DNA of 42,632 nt, taken from assembly GCA_001512485.1 (NCBI GenBank), contig LFRV01000087.1, positions 1-42,632 on the forward strand. The letters run 5' to 3'. The position numbers were made by a program, and so were the translations under genes. Source of the DNA: Clostridiales bacterium DTU069. GTDB lineage: Bacteria; Bacillota; Clostridia; DSM-8532. Below, one piece after another: positions 32,488 to 42,260 of the stretch (positions are counted from its first letter, which is position 1; every line of letters begins with the position of its first letter). The notes under the pieces are model-generated. The model made no database searches and had not been told where the DNA came from. It saw only the letters and a list, made by a program, of their open reading frames with translations.

Positions 32488-35400
32488 TCATATGTTTACT
32501 ATAACTGAGCCTGCACCTGTGAAATAAAGCTCGCCACCTGTTACCTTTTCGTTTGTGATTCTCTCCCATATCAGGCAGTAGAGCTTAATTTGCTTTGAGT
32601 AGTGGTTTACCAGGAGATTTAAATCTTCTTCCTTTTCGAAATAATTCGTTTTATAGTCGATTATTGACCAGCCGCCGTTTTCTTTAACAGCCAAATCTAT
32701 TTTCCCCTGCAGAATAACTGGCAGCGAGTTTTTGATATTTAACAACCCGCATATCGGATCGTTTGCGTCCAGTTTTATCGAAAAAGGAACTTCCGCAAGC
32801 TTCATTTCGGCGTTTTGGATTCTTGAATACAGTTCGCTTTCTTTAAACTTAACAATTAATTCTTCCGCCTTTTTTTCGTATACGGGATCAGTAAACCCGT
32901 ACTGTCGTAAAATCATTGTTTTGTAAGTCCCGTACGACGTTTCATCCCTTACGAGGCTTTCAATTATTTCATGAATCGCGCTCCCCCACTCCGGCCCAAG
33001 ACCGCCTTTAACGGTATGGAGCGGTTCCTCGCTTATAATGTCCGATACCGACAATTCGATATATGTCGGCTTCGCGGCCTCCGAAATAAAATTATCTATT
33101 TCATTTTTAAAGTCTTCAAGGTCATGTTTTTCTATTAATCCAAGTGTTTCACGCTGCACTTTTTGTGGCGGCAGGACTTCCGGAATCTCATATGTATCAT
33201 TTTCCGGGTCCGTATAGTTAAGCAGCGGTTCCCACGGGTTTTTCGAGTTGAATTTTTCACTTGCTGAAATAAACAGCAGGTTTTTTGCTCTTGTTGCCGC
33301 GACATATAAAAGACGGGTTTCTTCGGCATCCTGGTACTCTTTTTCTTCAAGTTCGTATTTATCCCAGTTTAATGGCCTTCCTATAATTTTTGACGAGAAC
33401 TCGCCTGTTTGTTTTTTTATAACGAAATAGCCCTCGGACTTTGACTCGGTTCTTTTTATATGATGGTCGGGAGGTATATTGGGCCTTTTGCAGGGATGGG
33501 AAAGAAAGACGACAGGAGCTTCAAGCCCTTTTGCCTTGTGAAGGTTCATAATCCTTACCGCATCCTGTTCTTCACCGGTAATATCAAGCTCTTCTTCCAA
33601 ATCCGCGTCAAATATCGCATCAAGAACATCGACCAATGAATTAAAACCGCTGCAGTCTTCGGTTGCATTTTGCCTTAACATCTCAAGTATCTTTATAATA
33701 TACCCGCATCCGGTCTGCGCTTCATTTCCGGCAAGAGTCAGCGGCAAAAGACCTATATCCGCCGCTATTTTTTCAAATACCGTTACGGGATGATACTTCC
33801 GCGACCATCTGTGATACATCGAGAGTTTGCCATATGCGGTTTCAAACAGAGCTTTCGTATCTTCACTCAGACTTTCGGGAACTTCCGCATATATTTTGAA
33901 TACTCCACCCGAAAGCTTGTATTCCGCAATTGCCTTATCGCTTATCCCGAAGAAAATTCCTCTTAACACGGCTATGAGAAGAACCCGATTCTCAGGGTCG
34001 TTAAGGAACCTAAGCAGTATTATAAATTCTTTAAGCTCTTCAATATCCGAAAGATAGCTCCCGCCTGACATTTTAACAGGTATGCCGTATTTCTTAAAGG
34101 TTTTTGCATAAACCTCGATGCTATCCTTATATCTAAGAAGGATTAAAAAATCCCTGTACCCTGGCGTTTCCGAAAGACCTTCTTCTTTTTCTTCGGGCGT
34201 TCGGGCAAGCTTTATTCCATTGCCGTCGACGGCGTTTCTTATAACCTTCGCTATATTTTCCGCATCCTGCTCCACTATTTCCTGTTTTTTTGCAAAATCC
34301 GACGGTATGTTTAACACCTTAACACCCGAGTCGGTTCCTTCCGTATCGTCTTTTATAGTATTTACAGGGCTGAACGCGGCCTGGTAAGAATCCGCTTCAT
34401 GCGGAAGCAGCCCGGAAAACGCCCTGTTATACCATTTTCCCAGGCTATTCATAGAACGGAAGTTTGCCGTTAATTCGAGGACTTTTCCGCCTGTCTCCAA
34501 AAACAACCGTTTTACGCGGTTATATATATCAATGTCAGCCCTTCTGAACCTGTAAATTGACTGCTTCGGATCGCCTACGACAAAAAGCGATCCCGGAGAA
34601 GGCACAAGCCTGTGCCAATGTTTTTCGTTTATATCCTGCCCGGTTAACAGAAACATAAGCTCCGCCTGGATTGGATCGGTGTCCTGGAACTCATCGACTA
34701 ACAGGCAGTGGTACTTGTTTTTAAAATATGAGCGGACCTCTGGGTAGTTTTTCAGCATCCGAACCGCCTTCAGCAGCAGATCCTGAAAATTTAAACCCGA
34801 TTGCCTGACTTTTATATTTTCATAATAATCCGCCGCAGGTTTTAAAAAGTTTACCGCTATATAGTGACAGTATTCTTTCCACTGCTTCAATACAGGCCGT
34901 ACTTCGGTCTGCGACAAATAGTTTATTTCCTCATTTATATCTTTTGTTATTTCCTTGTCGCAGAGCCACCTGTTTAAAATGACCCTCTGATCATTTTCAA
35001 ACATCTCAAGCAGATTAAGCCTGTTTATTTCATTATCCATATCATAATAACGAAGCATCCTAAGCCCTGTCATAATCTTATTCTGAAGGCTGTCATATCC
35101 CTTTTCGGGTTCGGTTTTCGGAATATATCTTTTTACTTTTTTAAGAAACATTTTTAGTTTTTCATATGCCGGGGCAATGTCCGGTTTTTGAATTTCATTA
35201 TAAACAATTTCAACATCGGGGTACTGCGTAATACGGGTGTATATATCCTCGAGATCAGACGGTTTCAGCCCGCAGTCGTTCAGCCTGGCAAGTTTTTCAG
35301 GGAAATTGAGCCTGGCATCCAGTAGGTACTGCTGCCATGCCTGTTTATGTAAAATCCTGTCGGTTAAATCGTCCAATTCGACAAAATCGGGATCTACGGA

Positions 35401-35766
35401 TGCCTCTACCGGTCTTTCGCGCAGCAGAGAAGCGCAAAAAGAGTGTATTGTGCCTATGAAACATCTTTCGATATTCTTCAGCGCTTCTTTCAGAATTTCT
35501 TTTTTATCAGAGTTTTGCTGTCCGTAAAAACATTGTTCGAGGCTGTTCTGGAAGCGTTCCTTAAGTTCCTGGGCCGCTTTTCGCGTAAATGTTATAGCCG
35601 CTATATTTTCAACATTGCATTTGCCCGATATAATAAGGCTTACCATACGGCTTACTATGCTTGTCGTTTTTCCTGAGCCTGCCCCCGCTTCAACAAGTAT
35701 ATTTACATCAAGGTTATTCTTTATTTCGTCGCGGACATTAATATCCGGGATAGCATTACTATTCAT
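32488..35766 (-). CDS. addA: ATP-dependent helicase/nuclease subunit A (AddA)
   Basis: Motor and nuclease subunit of the AddAB complex, which resects double-strand breaks for RecA-dependent repair. The 1092-residue product has Walker A EAGAGSGKTT (near 28-37), motif Ia AAITFTRKAAQE, Walker B LLVDEFQDTDPIQAE, further UvrD motifs (VVGDPKQSIYRFRRAD, VRIMNLHKAKGLE, LLYVAATRAK) and a C-terminal RecB-like nuclease (GSAIHEIIE, ILQGKIDLAV, IIDYKTN). It is shorter than Bacillus AddA (about 1230). The frame opens at TTG 35775, one base from AAGGAGG; ATG 35766 with ten-base spacing is preferred. It overlaps addB by eight bases, so the subunits are translationally coupled. Confidence 0.92.
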   Translation of the reverse strand: MNSNAIPDINVRDEIKNNLDVNILVEAGAGSGKTTSIVSRMVSLIISGKCNVENIAAITFTRKAAQELKERFQNSLEQCFYGQQNSDKKEILKEALKNIERCFIGTIHSFCASLLRERPVEASVDPDFVELDDLTDRILHKQAWQQYLLDARLNFPEKLARLNDCGLKPSDLEDIYTRITQYPDVEIVYNEIQKPDIAPAYEKLKMFLKKVKRYIPKTEPEKGYDSLQNKIMTGLRMLRYYDMDNEINRLNLLEMFENDQRVILNRWLCDKEITKDINEEINYLSQTEVRPVLKQWKEYCHYIAVNFLKPAADYYENIKVRQSGLNFQDLLLKAVRMLKNYPEVRSYFKNKYHCLLVDEFQDTDPIQAELMFLLTGQDINEKHWHRLVPSPGSLFVVGDPKQSIYRFRRADIDIYNRVKRLFLETGGKVLELTANFRSMNSLGKWYNRAFSGLLPHEADSYQAAFSPVNTIKDDTEGTDSGVKVLNIPSDFAKKQEIVEQDAENIAKVIRNAVDGNGIKLARTPEEKEEGLSETPGYRDFLILLRYKDSIEVYAKTFKKYGIPVKMSGGSYLSDIEELKEFIILLRFLNDPENRVLLIAVLRGIFFGISDKAIAEYKLSGGVFKIYAEVPESLSEDTKALFETAYGKLSMYHRWSRKYHPVTVFEKIAADIGLLPLTLAGNEAQTGCGYIIKILEMLRQNATEDCSGFNSLVDVLDAIFDADLEEELDITGEEQDAVRIMNLHKAKGLEAPVVFLSHPCKRPNIPPDHHIKRTESKSEGYFVIKKQTGEFSSKIIGRPLNWDKYELEEKEYQDAEETRLLYVAATRAKNLLFISASEKFNSKNPWEPLLNYTDPENDTYEIPEVLPPQKVQRETLGLIEKHDLEDFKNEIDNFISEAAKPTYIELSVSDIISEEPLHTVKGGLGPEWGSAIHEIIESLVRDETSYGTYKTMILRQYGFTDPVYEKKAEELIVKFKESELYSRIQNAEMKLAEVPFSIKLDANDPICGLLNIKNSLPVILQGKIDLAVKENGGWSIIDYKTNYFEKEEDLNLLVNHYSKQIKLYCLIWERITNEKVTGGELYFTGAGSVIVNI

Positions 35767-38700
35767 ATTCGGCAAGCCTCCTTATTGCAGACAGTGCCTT
35801 AACATCGGGATCGCTGCGTTTTCCCGCAATGACTTTATGAAGCCTCTCGATACGGCAAACAACCTGGTAGTCACACCACCTGCACTCGCCGGGATCTTCC
35901 GCTGCGGCAAAAATGCCTTCTTCGATAATCGTGAAAAGGTCGTCAAGCAGTTCAAGAAGTTCTGAAATATCGCGCTGAACACGGACAAAACGCCTGCCTT
36001 CTCCTTTTTTTGTAGGAAACAGGTATATTCCTTCCGTTACCTTCGCATTCTGCATGCCATTATTCTTTCCAAGCAGCATTTCACACGCATATGCGTATAA
36101 GGCATGCTGGATCTGCTTCCCGCCTTTGAAATATTCCCTGTCACTGTAACCGTAAGTTCCGCCCGATTTATAATCTATTATCCTGTAAATATTCTCACCC
36201 ATTTTGTCAATACGGTCTATTATACCCGACAGAAGAAACTTCCTTTTGGAAGGCAGTATTATCTCCACCGGCGGATATCCTTTATCATCTATTCCAAAAC
36301 CAAGCTCAAACTCTATCGGTATACCGTCATCGGCGTTTTCTTCCTCTCCAGCGAGAAAAATAAGGCACGATTCAATGATCTCTCTTTTTTCGATGTCGAA
36401 CACAATCTCGTTAGGAGGCGGGATCTTTGTTTTGAATTCATCTATCGCCGATTCGGCAATTCTAATAATAAGCTCATTATGCTTTTCCCTGTTTGGTTTT
36501 TCTTTTATTTCCGATATGGCTTTATAAAACCGTTCAAATACAGCATGGTATAACGTTCCCTTTTCCAACGGATTAAGCCAGGTTTCGGGATCGTAGATAA
36601 GCTCATCAGGTGGTGATATATTAAGAACATAACGCAAATAATACCGGTAAGAGCATTTTGCCAGAAGCTCCAGTTTACTTGCTGAAAATACTTCCCCATC
36701 GGTTTTTATTCCGAATCTCCCGATATACCCGTCGTAATGCGTGAATTTTTCACTGCTCTGGCTGTCCCACGCCTCTCTTCCCTGTCTAAGGTGAGGGTAA
36801 CATTCAAAAACCGAGCCCTTTATGTCTATTGCCCCTGTAGAATTAAAGTACTTATAAAGCCAGAACCCACTCTCGTCGACAGCGTTTTGCGTTATATAAC
36901 CTTCGGTTTTCTTAAAATGGTTTTCAAGATCCGTATACCCGGCTGATAAGTTTCTGTTTATCATCCTGTAAACCTGCAGCACAAAAGAAGACGGTATTTT
37001 GCTCCTGTTTTCGGCAGTGTCGAACGACGAATAAATAAGCGTTATATATCCTTTCAGACCCGACATTAACTCGACAAGTTTATATATGTTTTCATTCAAT
37101 TTTTCCTTATTCAGTATTATGTTTTCAGACAGTCTTCGTTTTTCAATATCAAGCAGGATTGCGTCTTCCGCGGCGCTGCCCGGGAACCTGTCGGCGTCAA
37201 GCCCTACGAAATAATGATAACACCTTTTAATATATAAGCCGCTGTCAAAGCCGCACAGGTGCAAATGACCGTTTTTCGGGCCGGATACGCCTATCCGGAT
37301 ATTTTGTATATTGCTTCTGAGAATACGCAGTGCTTCGTCAATATCGGTAAAAAGCCCGGCTCCGGAAGCAATTTGGTTCAGGCTTTCTGTGAGTGCCGCC
37401 TTTGCCTCCGCGTCAAGTTCGCTTTTTACCTGCGCAAATGCTCTAATAAATTCGGATATCCCTTTCGCAAGTTCCTTCAGTGAGATATTTCCACCGGCTG
37501 CTTCGGGAATTATGTCAAACACGTTTTTAATAAATTGCGTTACGGCCGTCAGTATTTTTGCTTTCTTAATTTTATACTCGTCATCACTGCCGTTTTCGGT
37601 CTCGACAGAAGATAACCCGGCAAGAACGGAAAAGTAGCGCTCTCTTCTCCAGCCGATGCCGGATGCCCTGAGAATGTTTGCTGCGCGGTACGGATTTACT
37701 GCTTCGTCGTTTTCTCCGGGGATATGTATCAGCTCCTGATACAGCATGTTTATAAGCTCGGTTACCTGGTAATTTGATGCTATCCACCTCATTACGGCAC
37801 TAAAGGCCTTTCCCGGTCTCGAGTTTTGAATGTTTACGCCGTACCCAAACGTAACAGGTATGCCAAGCTGCCCGGCTTTCTGATACAATAGCTGGGCGTA
37901 GGGTTCGTTCGACGAAGCGTATATGCATGCGTTGTCGAAAGGTATTCTTTTGGCTTTGATATCACGCAGGACGGCCTCAATTTCGTTGTTCTCCCCGTAT
38001 GCTTTCATTAAATTTATATTGCTGAATTCAATTTCTTCGCTGCTATCGCAAGAGCGTTCAGCGGAGCCTGATACCGGCGCTTCAGACGAATACTCCGCAT
38101 CCGGTGAAGTTCGATGTATGTTGTCAACGTTTTTTAAATCAGAAGAATTTGAATTCCGGTCAAACGCATACAGATTGGCAAAAGGAGAGTCAAAACCGGG
38201 CTTTTCGGGGTAATCGGCGCAGTAATACGATGTTGGCACATTAATCCCTTTTACCGGTTCACTGTAAAGTATTTGTATTGAACTGAACTTATCCGCTATT
38301 AATTTTTTTTCGAGCAGGCGAAGCTTTATATTATTCGGAACAAGAAAGAGCACGTCTTCTTTACGGCTGTTTTGCAGGATTATACTGATAAGTTCCGGGT
38401 AATCTGCCATCCCTTGCTTTTTAAGCTCCAAATCATATGCCGCGATTATTTTTTTAATGTCCCGGCCTTTTCCCGGGTTTACGAAAGAGTATTCATCAAG
38501 ACTGTCACAGTTTATGCACGCGTATTTGATTTCCATAACGGCGTTCCATATTGAATTTGATATCGAAGGCGTTGAAAGTATGTCGGTAAAGTATTCAAAT
38601 TCATTGTTCCGCCGCATATTATAAATAACGCAGAACATTATATGCCGGGATATATTGTCATCCGCAAGCGTCATGCTGCCTGCGCTTAACAGCGGCATCC

Positions 38701-38866
38701 CAATTTCAGCAGCTATACCTTGAATTGTCCCAACTTTAAGATTTAGAACGGGAGTTTTTTCAGAAAGCATATCAATTATGTTCTGCCCTATTGCATATGT
38801 TGGGACAAGAAGCAATTTATCCTTGTACAAATTATTCCTGCATATATCCGCCAAAGCGTCTATCAT
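35759..38866 (-). CDS. addB: ATP-dependent nuclease subunit B (AddB-like)
   Basis: Partner of AddA. The 1035-residue product has a C-terminal RecB-type nuclease domain (GTLYHAVFERFYKAI, LLSGIIDRIDKMG, YRIIDYKSGG) and the four-cysteine iron-sulfur staple of AddB: one Cys in LAKCSYRYYLRYVL before the nuclease and three in GECRWCDYQVVC after it. The N-terminal helicase-like region is degenerate, and the GxxGSGKT Walker A that opens Bacillus AddB is not found, even in the in-frame sequence upstream. The frame opens at 38941, but a promoter at 38913-38941 lies within that extension and AAGGAG precedes ATG 38866, so the shorter start is preferred. A Ser/Asp/Glu-rich insert lies near residues 240-280. 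Confidence 0.88.
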   Translation of the reverse strand: MIDALADICRNNLYKDKLLLVPTYAIGQNIIDMLSEKTPVLNLKVGTIQGIAAEIGMPLLSAGSMTLADDNISRHIMFCVIYNMRRNNEFEYFTDILSTPSISNSIWNAVMEIKYACINCDSLDEYSFVNPGKGRDIKKIIAAYDLELKKQGMADYPELISIILQNSRKEDVLFLVPNNIKLRLLEKKLIADKFSSIQILYSEPVKGINVPTSYYCADYPEKPGFDSPFANLYAFDRNSNSSDLKNVDNIHRTSPDAEYSSEAPVSGSAERSCDSSEEIEFSNINLMKAYGENNEIEAVLRDIKAKRIPFDNACIYASSNEPYAQLLYQKAGQLGIPVTFGYGVNIQNSRPGKAFSAVMRWIASNYQVTELINMLYQELIHIPGENDEAVNPYRAANILRASGIGWRRERYFSVLAGLSSVETENGSDDEYKIKKAKILTAVTQFIKNVFDIIPEAAGGNISLKELAKGISEFIRAFAQVKSELDAEAKAALTESLNQIASGAGLFTDIDEALRILRSNIQNIRIGVSGPKNGHLHLCGFDSGLYIKRCYHYFVGLDADRFPGSAAEDAILLDIEKRRLSENIILNKEKLNENIYKLVELMSGLKGYITLIYSSFDTAENRSKIPSSFVLQVYRMINRNLSAGYTDLENHFKKTEGYITQNAVDESGFWLYKYFNSTGAIDIKGSVFECYPHLRQGREAWDSQSSEKFTHYDGYIGRFGIKTDGEVFSASKLELLAKCSYRYYLRYVLNISPPDELIYDPETWLNPLEKGTLYHAVFERFYKAISEIKEKPNREKHNELIIRIAESAIDEFKTKIPPPNEIVFDIEKREIIESCLIFLAGEEENADDGIPIEFELGFGIDDKGYPPVEIILPSKRKFLLSGIIDRIDKMGENIYRIIDYKSGGTYGYSDREYFKGGKQIQHALYAYACEMLLGKNNGMQNAKVTEGIYLFPTKKGEGRRFVRVQRDISELLELLDDLFTIIEEGIFAAAEDPGECRWCDYQVVCRIERLHKVIAGKRSDPDVKALSAIRRLAEYE

Positions 38867-38912
38867 TTGCGATATCTCCTTATGGTTCTCAATAATTCCT
38901 GAGACTGATACA

Positions 38913-38941
38913 ATTATAACAAGTGGAGAAATTGTTTGCAA
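38913..38941 (-). promoter_or_regulatory. Sigma-A promoter of the addB-addA-WYL operon
   Basis: On the - strand, TTGCAA (38936-38941), 17 bases, TATAAT (38913-38918), with a TG one base before the -10 (extended -10). Predicted transcription start near 38906, giving a 40-base leader with AAGGAG. Confidence 0.75.
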
Positions 38942-39026
38942 AAAAAAGCGTTTTTGAATTATTATGTAATAGTTTAAAAAGCAACGACTGGAACGTAACT
39001 ATAAAACAGAACATTTTATTAACTTT

Positions 39027-39054
39027 TTTACATTCTTTTGTTAATTGATATTAA
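39027..39054 (+). promoter_or_regulatory. Possible promoter of the small lipoprotein gene
   Basis: TTTACA (39027-39032), 16 bases, TATTAA (39049-39054). Position and spacing are acceptable, about 60 bases before the lipoprotein start, but both boxes depart from consensus. Confidence 0.4.
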
Positions 39055-39120
39055 ATGCAAAGCCGTGATAAATTTTTCCATGAATGCTTCCAAAATTTTG
39101 AATAGAAGAGAGGAATAATT

Positions 39121-39812
39121 ATGTAAAAAAAGTATTAACGTTCTTATTGATTTTCTGTTTTTTGCTATCGGCATTAACGGCATGCGGAAAGAAAAAATCA
39201 GAGCCTGCCGGGGACAATGTGGTTAAAAGCGCAACCGATAAACCGGCCGATTCAGGCGGTACGGTTGAGAGTACAACCGATAAGCCGACCGGTTCTGATG
39301 ACAATGCGGAAGATTTGCCGGAGCCGGCCGAAGATATGGGCTCATCCGGTAGCAATCAGCTGGCTGAAGATTTGGAAGCCTTTCTGCCATTTGAAGAAGG
39401 GGAATTAATTATAGAATTGCCCGAGGGCTGGGAGGAAGACGAAATTAATGATGATACAATAAAGCAGTACTCATACACGGAATCATTTGGCGCCTCTGTT
39501 TTTTTAGTGAAATACAACGTTCCAGGCGGGATCAAGGATGCAAGAAGCCTTGCCAAACATTTCATGGATGAATTTAATGAAAAAGATAATTATACGAAAT
39601 TCTACAGCCTTACTGATATTAACATCGGAAGCTTTAAAGGTGCACGGCTGGATGGAGAACTAATATTTGATGAAGATTTGAAGGAAACATTGGTTCATAT
39701 ATATTTTCAAAAGAATAATAACATATATGAAATTTCAACTTCATGTGATGCTGAAGACGAAGAAGCTAAGGATATTTTAGAATCGTTCTTCGAGTCGGTT
39801 GAGATCAGGTAA
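39121..39812 (+). CDS. Small acidic lipoprotein with a frameshifted start
   Basis: An exported lipoprotein of unknown role. The reading frame to 39812 encodes the end of a signal peptide and lipobox (LSALTAC), a Lys/Asp/Thr/Ser-rich linker with two similar stretches (SATDKPADSGG and STTDKPTGSDD), and a domain of about 140 residues like those of small bacterial lipoproteins (FEEGELIIELPEGWEEDEI onward). The natural start, ATG at 39121 behind GAGAGGAATAATT, is followed at once by TAA. Adding a single T (ATG TTA AAA AAA GTA) would join it to the open frame and give a perfect signal peptide, MLKKVLTFLLIFCFLLSA. In the sequence as given, only a TTG at 39147 without a Shine-Dalgarno can start. This is a recent one-base deletion or a sequencing error beside an A7 run. 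Confidence 0.75.
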
Positions 39813-39836
39813 TGGCGTATAAGGAATAGAAATACA

Positions 39837-39869
39837 TGCCCGGGCGGGTTATTTGAATTCGCCCGGGCA
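39837..39869. terminator. Bidirectional GC-rich terminator
   Basis: TGCCCGGGCG (39837-39846) pairs perfectly with CGCCCGGGCA (39860-39869), loop of 13 bases. T-rich tracts lie outside on both strands (CATTGTTTT on +, TGTATTTCT on -). It separates the convergent lipoprotein and opine-dehydrogenase genes and can serve both. Confidence 0.8.
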
Positions 39870-39907
39870 CATTGTTTTGAAATTAAGCATAGTTAACAGC
39901 ATACATT

Positions 39908-41011
39908 CTATGCATATTTCAATTCGAGATCATTAAACCACTCTTCCCTGTCCTGTATAATACGCTCCAGGTTATCTTCACCCAAGCGTTCCACTGTCCT
40001 TCCTTCCGAACGCAGGTCTCGGCCCAGCGCTGCGGATGCTATGTCAATCAATGCGGTACAAATGCCTGTTTTCACATTATATTTCTGACCCAGGCTTTCT
40101 AGCAGAACAAGCCCTTCGGGCACATCCTCGGAAATATACCTGGAGTCAACAGTCGTAGGACCTTTGGCGCGTGTCGGCATATTCGCATACCAGAAGAAAA
40201 CTTCTTTCGCGTCTCTTTTACTGTCGAGAGTGTTCCGATATTTGCATGCTTCCACGTAAGGAATGCGTTCGCATCCCAGTTTCTCCATCACATCCATCTT
40301 CTCCTGGTCAAGCGCCTCTAATATACGCCAGACACTTGGAGTAAAAACCTCATGATACATACAGTAATCCCCTTTCGTTTTTTCAATACGGGGAATACTC
40401 ATAATCGCCCCGACAGTATGCACAATCAGGTTCGGATTGTGAAGTCCGGCTTCAATTACTGAAGGCACATACGCAAAAGGAAAACCAAGCTGGTTAAGTT
40501 TCCTTTTGCTCTCTTCCGTCCGTTTTACAGGGTATATGCCAAGCGGGTTTCGTACATTGCGAAAACCTATTCTTATCGTTCCCGGCTCGATAATTCTGCA
40601 ATCCAGGAAAGAGCTCTGCGCCTCGCAGACAGTAATATCAATATCAGAGCAATGCCTAATAACGTATGCCGTGGAGAGATATCCGGGATTTAGCAGCAGA
40701 ATCTGGCCATCGCGAAGATAAGGTTTAATGCGCTTTATTAAAGCTTCGTGGTAACTGGTCTGTATATAAATAATTACAATTTCGCTTTCACTTATATGTG
40801 AAAGTTCCCTCGTCACGCGCTTTATTTTCGCTGTTACCATTTTCCCTTCTTCAATAAGCTTAACTTTGCCGCCATGTTCGACGAGATAATTAAAATTTTC
40901 GTCATTCATGGCGTTGGATGTTTTAACCAGCGTCACATCGTGACCTAGCAGGCTTAATTCCGCTGCTACAGCGGTACCGCCGTTACCGGCCCCTAAAATA
41001 CAGATATTCAT
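39908..41011 (-). CDS. Opine (octopine/nopaline) dehydrogenase family protein
   Basis: A predicted cytoplasmic NAD(P)H enzyme of the family that reductively joins an amino acid to a 2-oxo acid, making a secondary amine (opine). The 367-residue product starts with a Rossmann fingerprint (ILGAGNGGTAVAAEL, residues 4-18, then VTLVKTS) and has a C-terminal octopine-dehydrogenase domain (from about 180) with GLHNPNLIVHTVGAIMS, containing the histidine expected at the catalytic position, and YISEDVPEGLVLLESLG. ATG is preceded by AAAGGGG. It lies 18 bases after the ATP-grasp gene, so the two form an operon. Substrates are unknown. Family members make opines, staphylopine-like metallophores or related compounds; no metallophore transporter or nicotianamine-synthase-like gene is in view. 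Confidence 0.86.
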   Translation of the reverse strand: MNICILGAGNGGTAVAAELSLLGHDVTLVKTSNAMNDENFNYLVEHGGKVKLIEEGKMVTAKIKRVTRELSHISESEIVIIYIQTSYHEALIKRIKPYLRDGQILLLNPGYLSTAYVIRHCSDIDITVCEAQSSFLDCRIIEPGTIRIGFRNVRNPLGIYPVKRTEESKRKLNQLGFPFAYVPSVIEAGLHNPNLIVHTVGAIMSIPRIEKTKGDYCMYHEVFTPSVWRILEALDQEKMDVMEKLGCERIPYVEACKYRNTLDSKRDAKEVFFWYANMPTRAKGPTTVDSRYISEDVPEGLVLLESLGQKYNVKTGICTALIDIASAALGRDLRSEGRTVERLGEDNLERIIQDREEWFNDLELKYA

Positions 41012-41029
41012 TTCATTACCCCTTTCTTA

Positions 41030-42136
41030 TTAATTTCTGTTCGAGAATTCATTTTCATTTAAAAATATCATATTCAACACCGGTTCGGTGAGATCTCCGA
41101 AAAGCGGACCACAGCTTACCTGATTCAGTCCGGGGGCACCGTTGTATTCAATGAATACCGGTTCGCCACCCTCGTCTATAGAAAAATCCCAGCCAATGAT
41201 GCGAAAGTGAGGAACGTCCTTGTGGGCTCTGCGGATCGCATTCAAAACACGCTCGTAAGACGGAACTATTACTTCAGAAAAAACAGTTCCGCCCGGGTGG
41301 CTTGTTACCCACTGCGATTTACCGTTTACCGCTTCTTTACCGAGCCTTCCGTCAGGAAGTATAGGGCAGGCCAAACCGCCCTTAGAAACATTATCAAAGC
41401 GCGACCCTTCTACACCAATGCGCAGTATTGATGAAGAAATATGAACTTCGCCCTGAAATAAAAATGAAATTACTCTTATAGTATTTAATGATTCCGGGTG
41501 TATTGATGCCAATACTTTATGTTGGGTTAAAACCTCCTGAACAATAAAATTGGAGCGGTAAGATTTCATTAGGCTTTCAATATCTATGTCGCGAGCATCG
41601 TTTTTTTCATAAAAAAATATGTCTGCTCCTTCACCGCTGTATATGGAAGGTTTGATAACAAACCTTTCGACAGACTCTAGAATTGATTTCGCCTGCTGAA
41701 AACTTATAGCCTTCCCGGAGCGGCCGTCAAAAAAACAATTATTGATGTTCTTCAGAATTGTTCGAGGCTGCTTTAGGTAAGGAAACAATTGGCTATAAAA
41801 GCATTTGTCCGTATATGCGCGGCGAAAACCGGGATTATTAAGTGAGGGGTAGATTTTTTTCCAATAAAGGTCCCCCGGTATATAGCGCGGATCATACCGT
41901 CCGTCCTTGTAACAGTATAGGTCGTACCACATTTTTTTCGGCTTAATCCCATATCTTTCCCAAAAAGGCAGCACCTGCGAACGAAACAGCGCATTACTGC
42001 CCCGGTAACCGCCTTTTAATGCCGACAGTTGCCGCCGGCATGATTTTCGTGCTTTTCTCGCCTCGAAGAAAAGATCAACCTTTTGATAAATATTGCGACA
42101 AATCTTTTCCCATTTCCCTGCCTGGTTAATAGCCAA
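41030..42136 (-). CDS. Sugar-transfer-associated ATP-grasp protein
   Basis: The 368-residue product matches the ATP-grasp family often found near polysaccharide genes. ATP-grasp enzymes activate a carboxylate with ATP and join it to an amine, thiol or hydroxyl. Visible parts are a basic N-terminal region (1-130), the phosphate-loop-like FVIKPSIYSGEGADI (159-173, Lys162), FIVQEVL, SLNTIRVISF (217-226), FDNVSKGGLACPI, GWDFSID (315-321) and the metal-binding FIEYNGAPGLNQ (328-339; Glu330, Asn332). The start is TTG with AAGGAG ten bases upstream. It is the first gene of a pair with the opine-dehydrogenase-like gene. A long leader with a good promoter at 42531-42560 lies upstream. The exact product is unknown. 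Confidence 0.84.
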   Translation of the reverse strand: MAINQAGKWEKICRNIYQKVDLFFEARKARKSCRRQLSALKGGYRGSNALFRSQVLPFWERYGIKPKKMWYDLYCYKDGRYDPRYIPGDLYWKKIYPSLNNPGFRRAYTDKCFYSQLFPYLKQPRTILKNINNCFFDGRSGKAISFQQAKSILESVERFVIKPSIYSGEGADIFFYEKNDARDIDIESLMKSYRSNFIVQEVLTQHKVLASIHPESLNTIRVISFLFQGEVHISSSILRIGVEGSRFDNVSKGGLACPILPDGRLGKEAVNGKSQWVTSHPGGTVFSEVIVPSYERVLNAIRRAHKDVPHFRIIGWDFSIDEGGEPVFIEYNGAPGLNQVSCGPLFGDLTEPVLNMIFLNENEFSNRN

Positions 42137-42260
42137 TTATATTTTTCTCCTTTCATGTTTGTTTATATTTTTTTTGCAAATAAATGATCGCTGTTTCGCT
42201 TCTATTCGGAAAAAGGCAAAAAACAACAGTTCCGTTATCCCGCACAAAATATATTATAAA

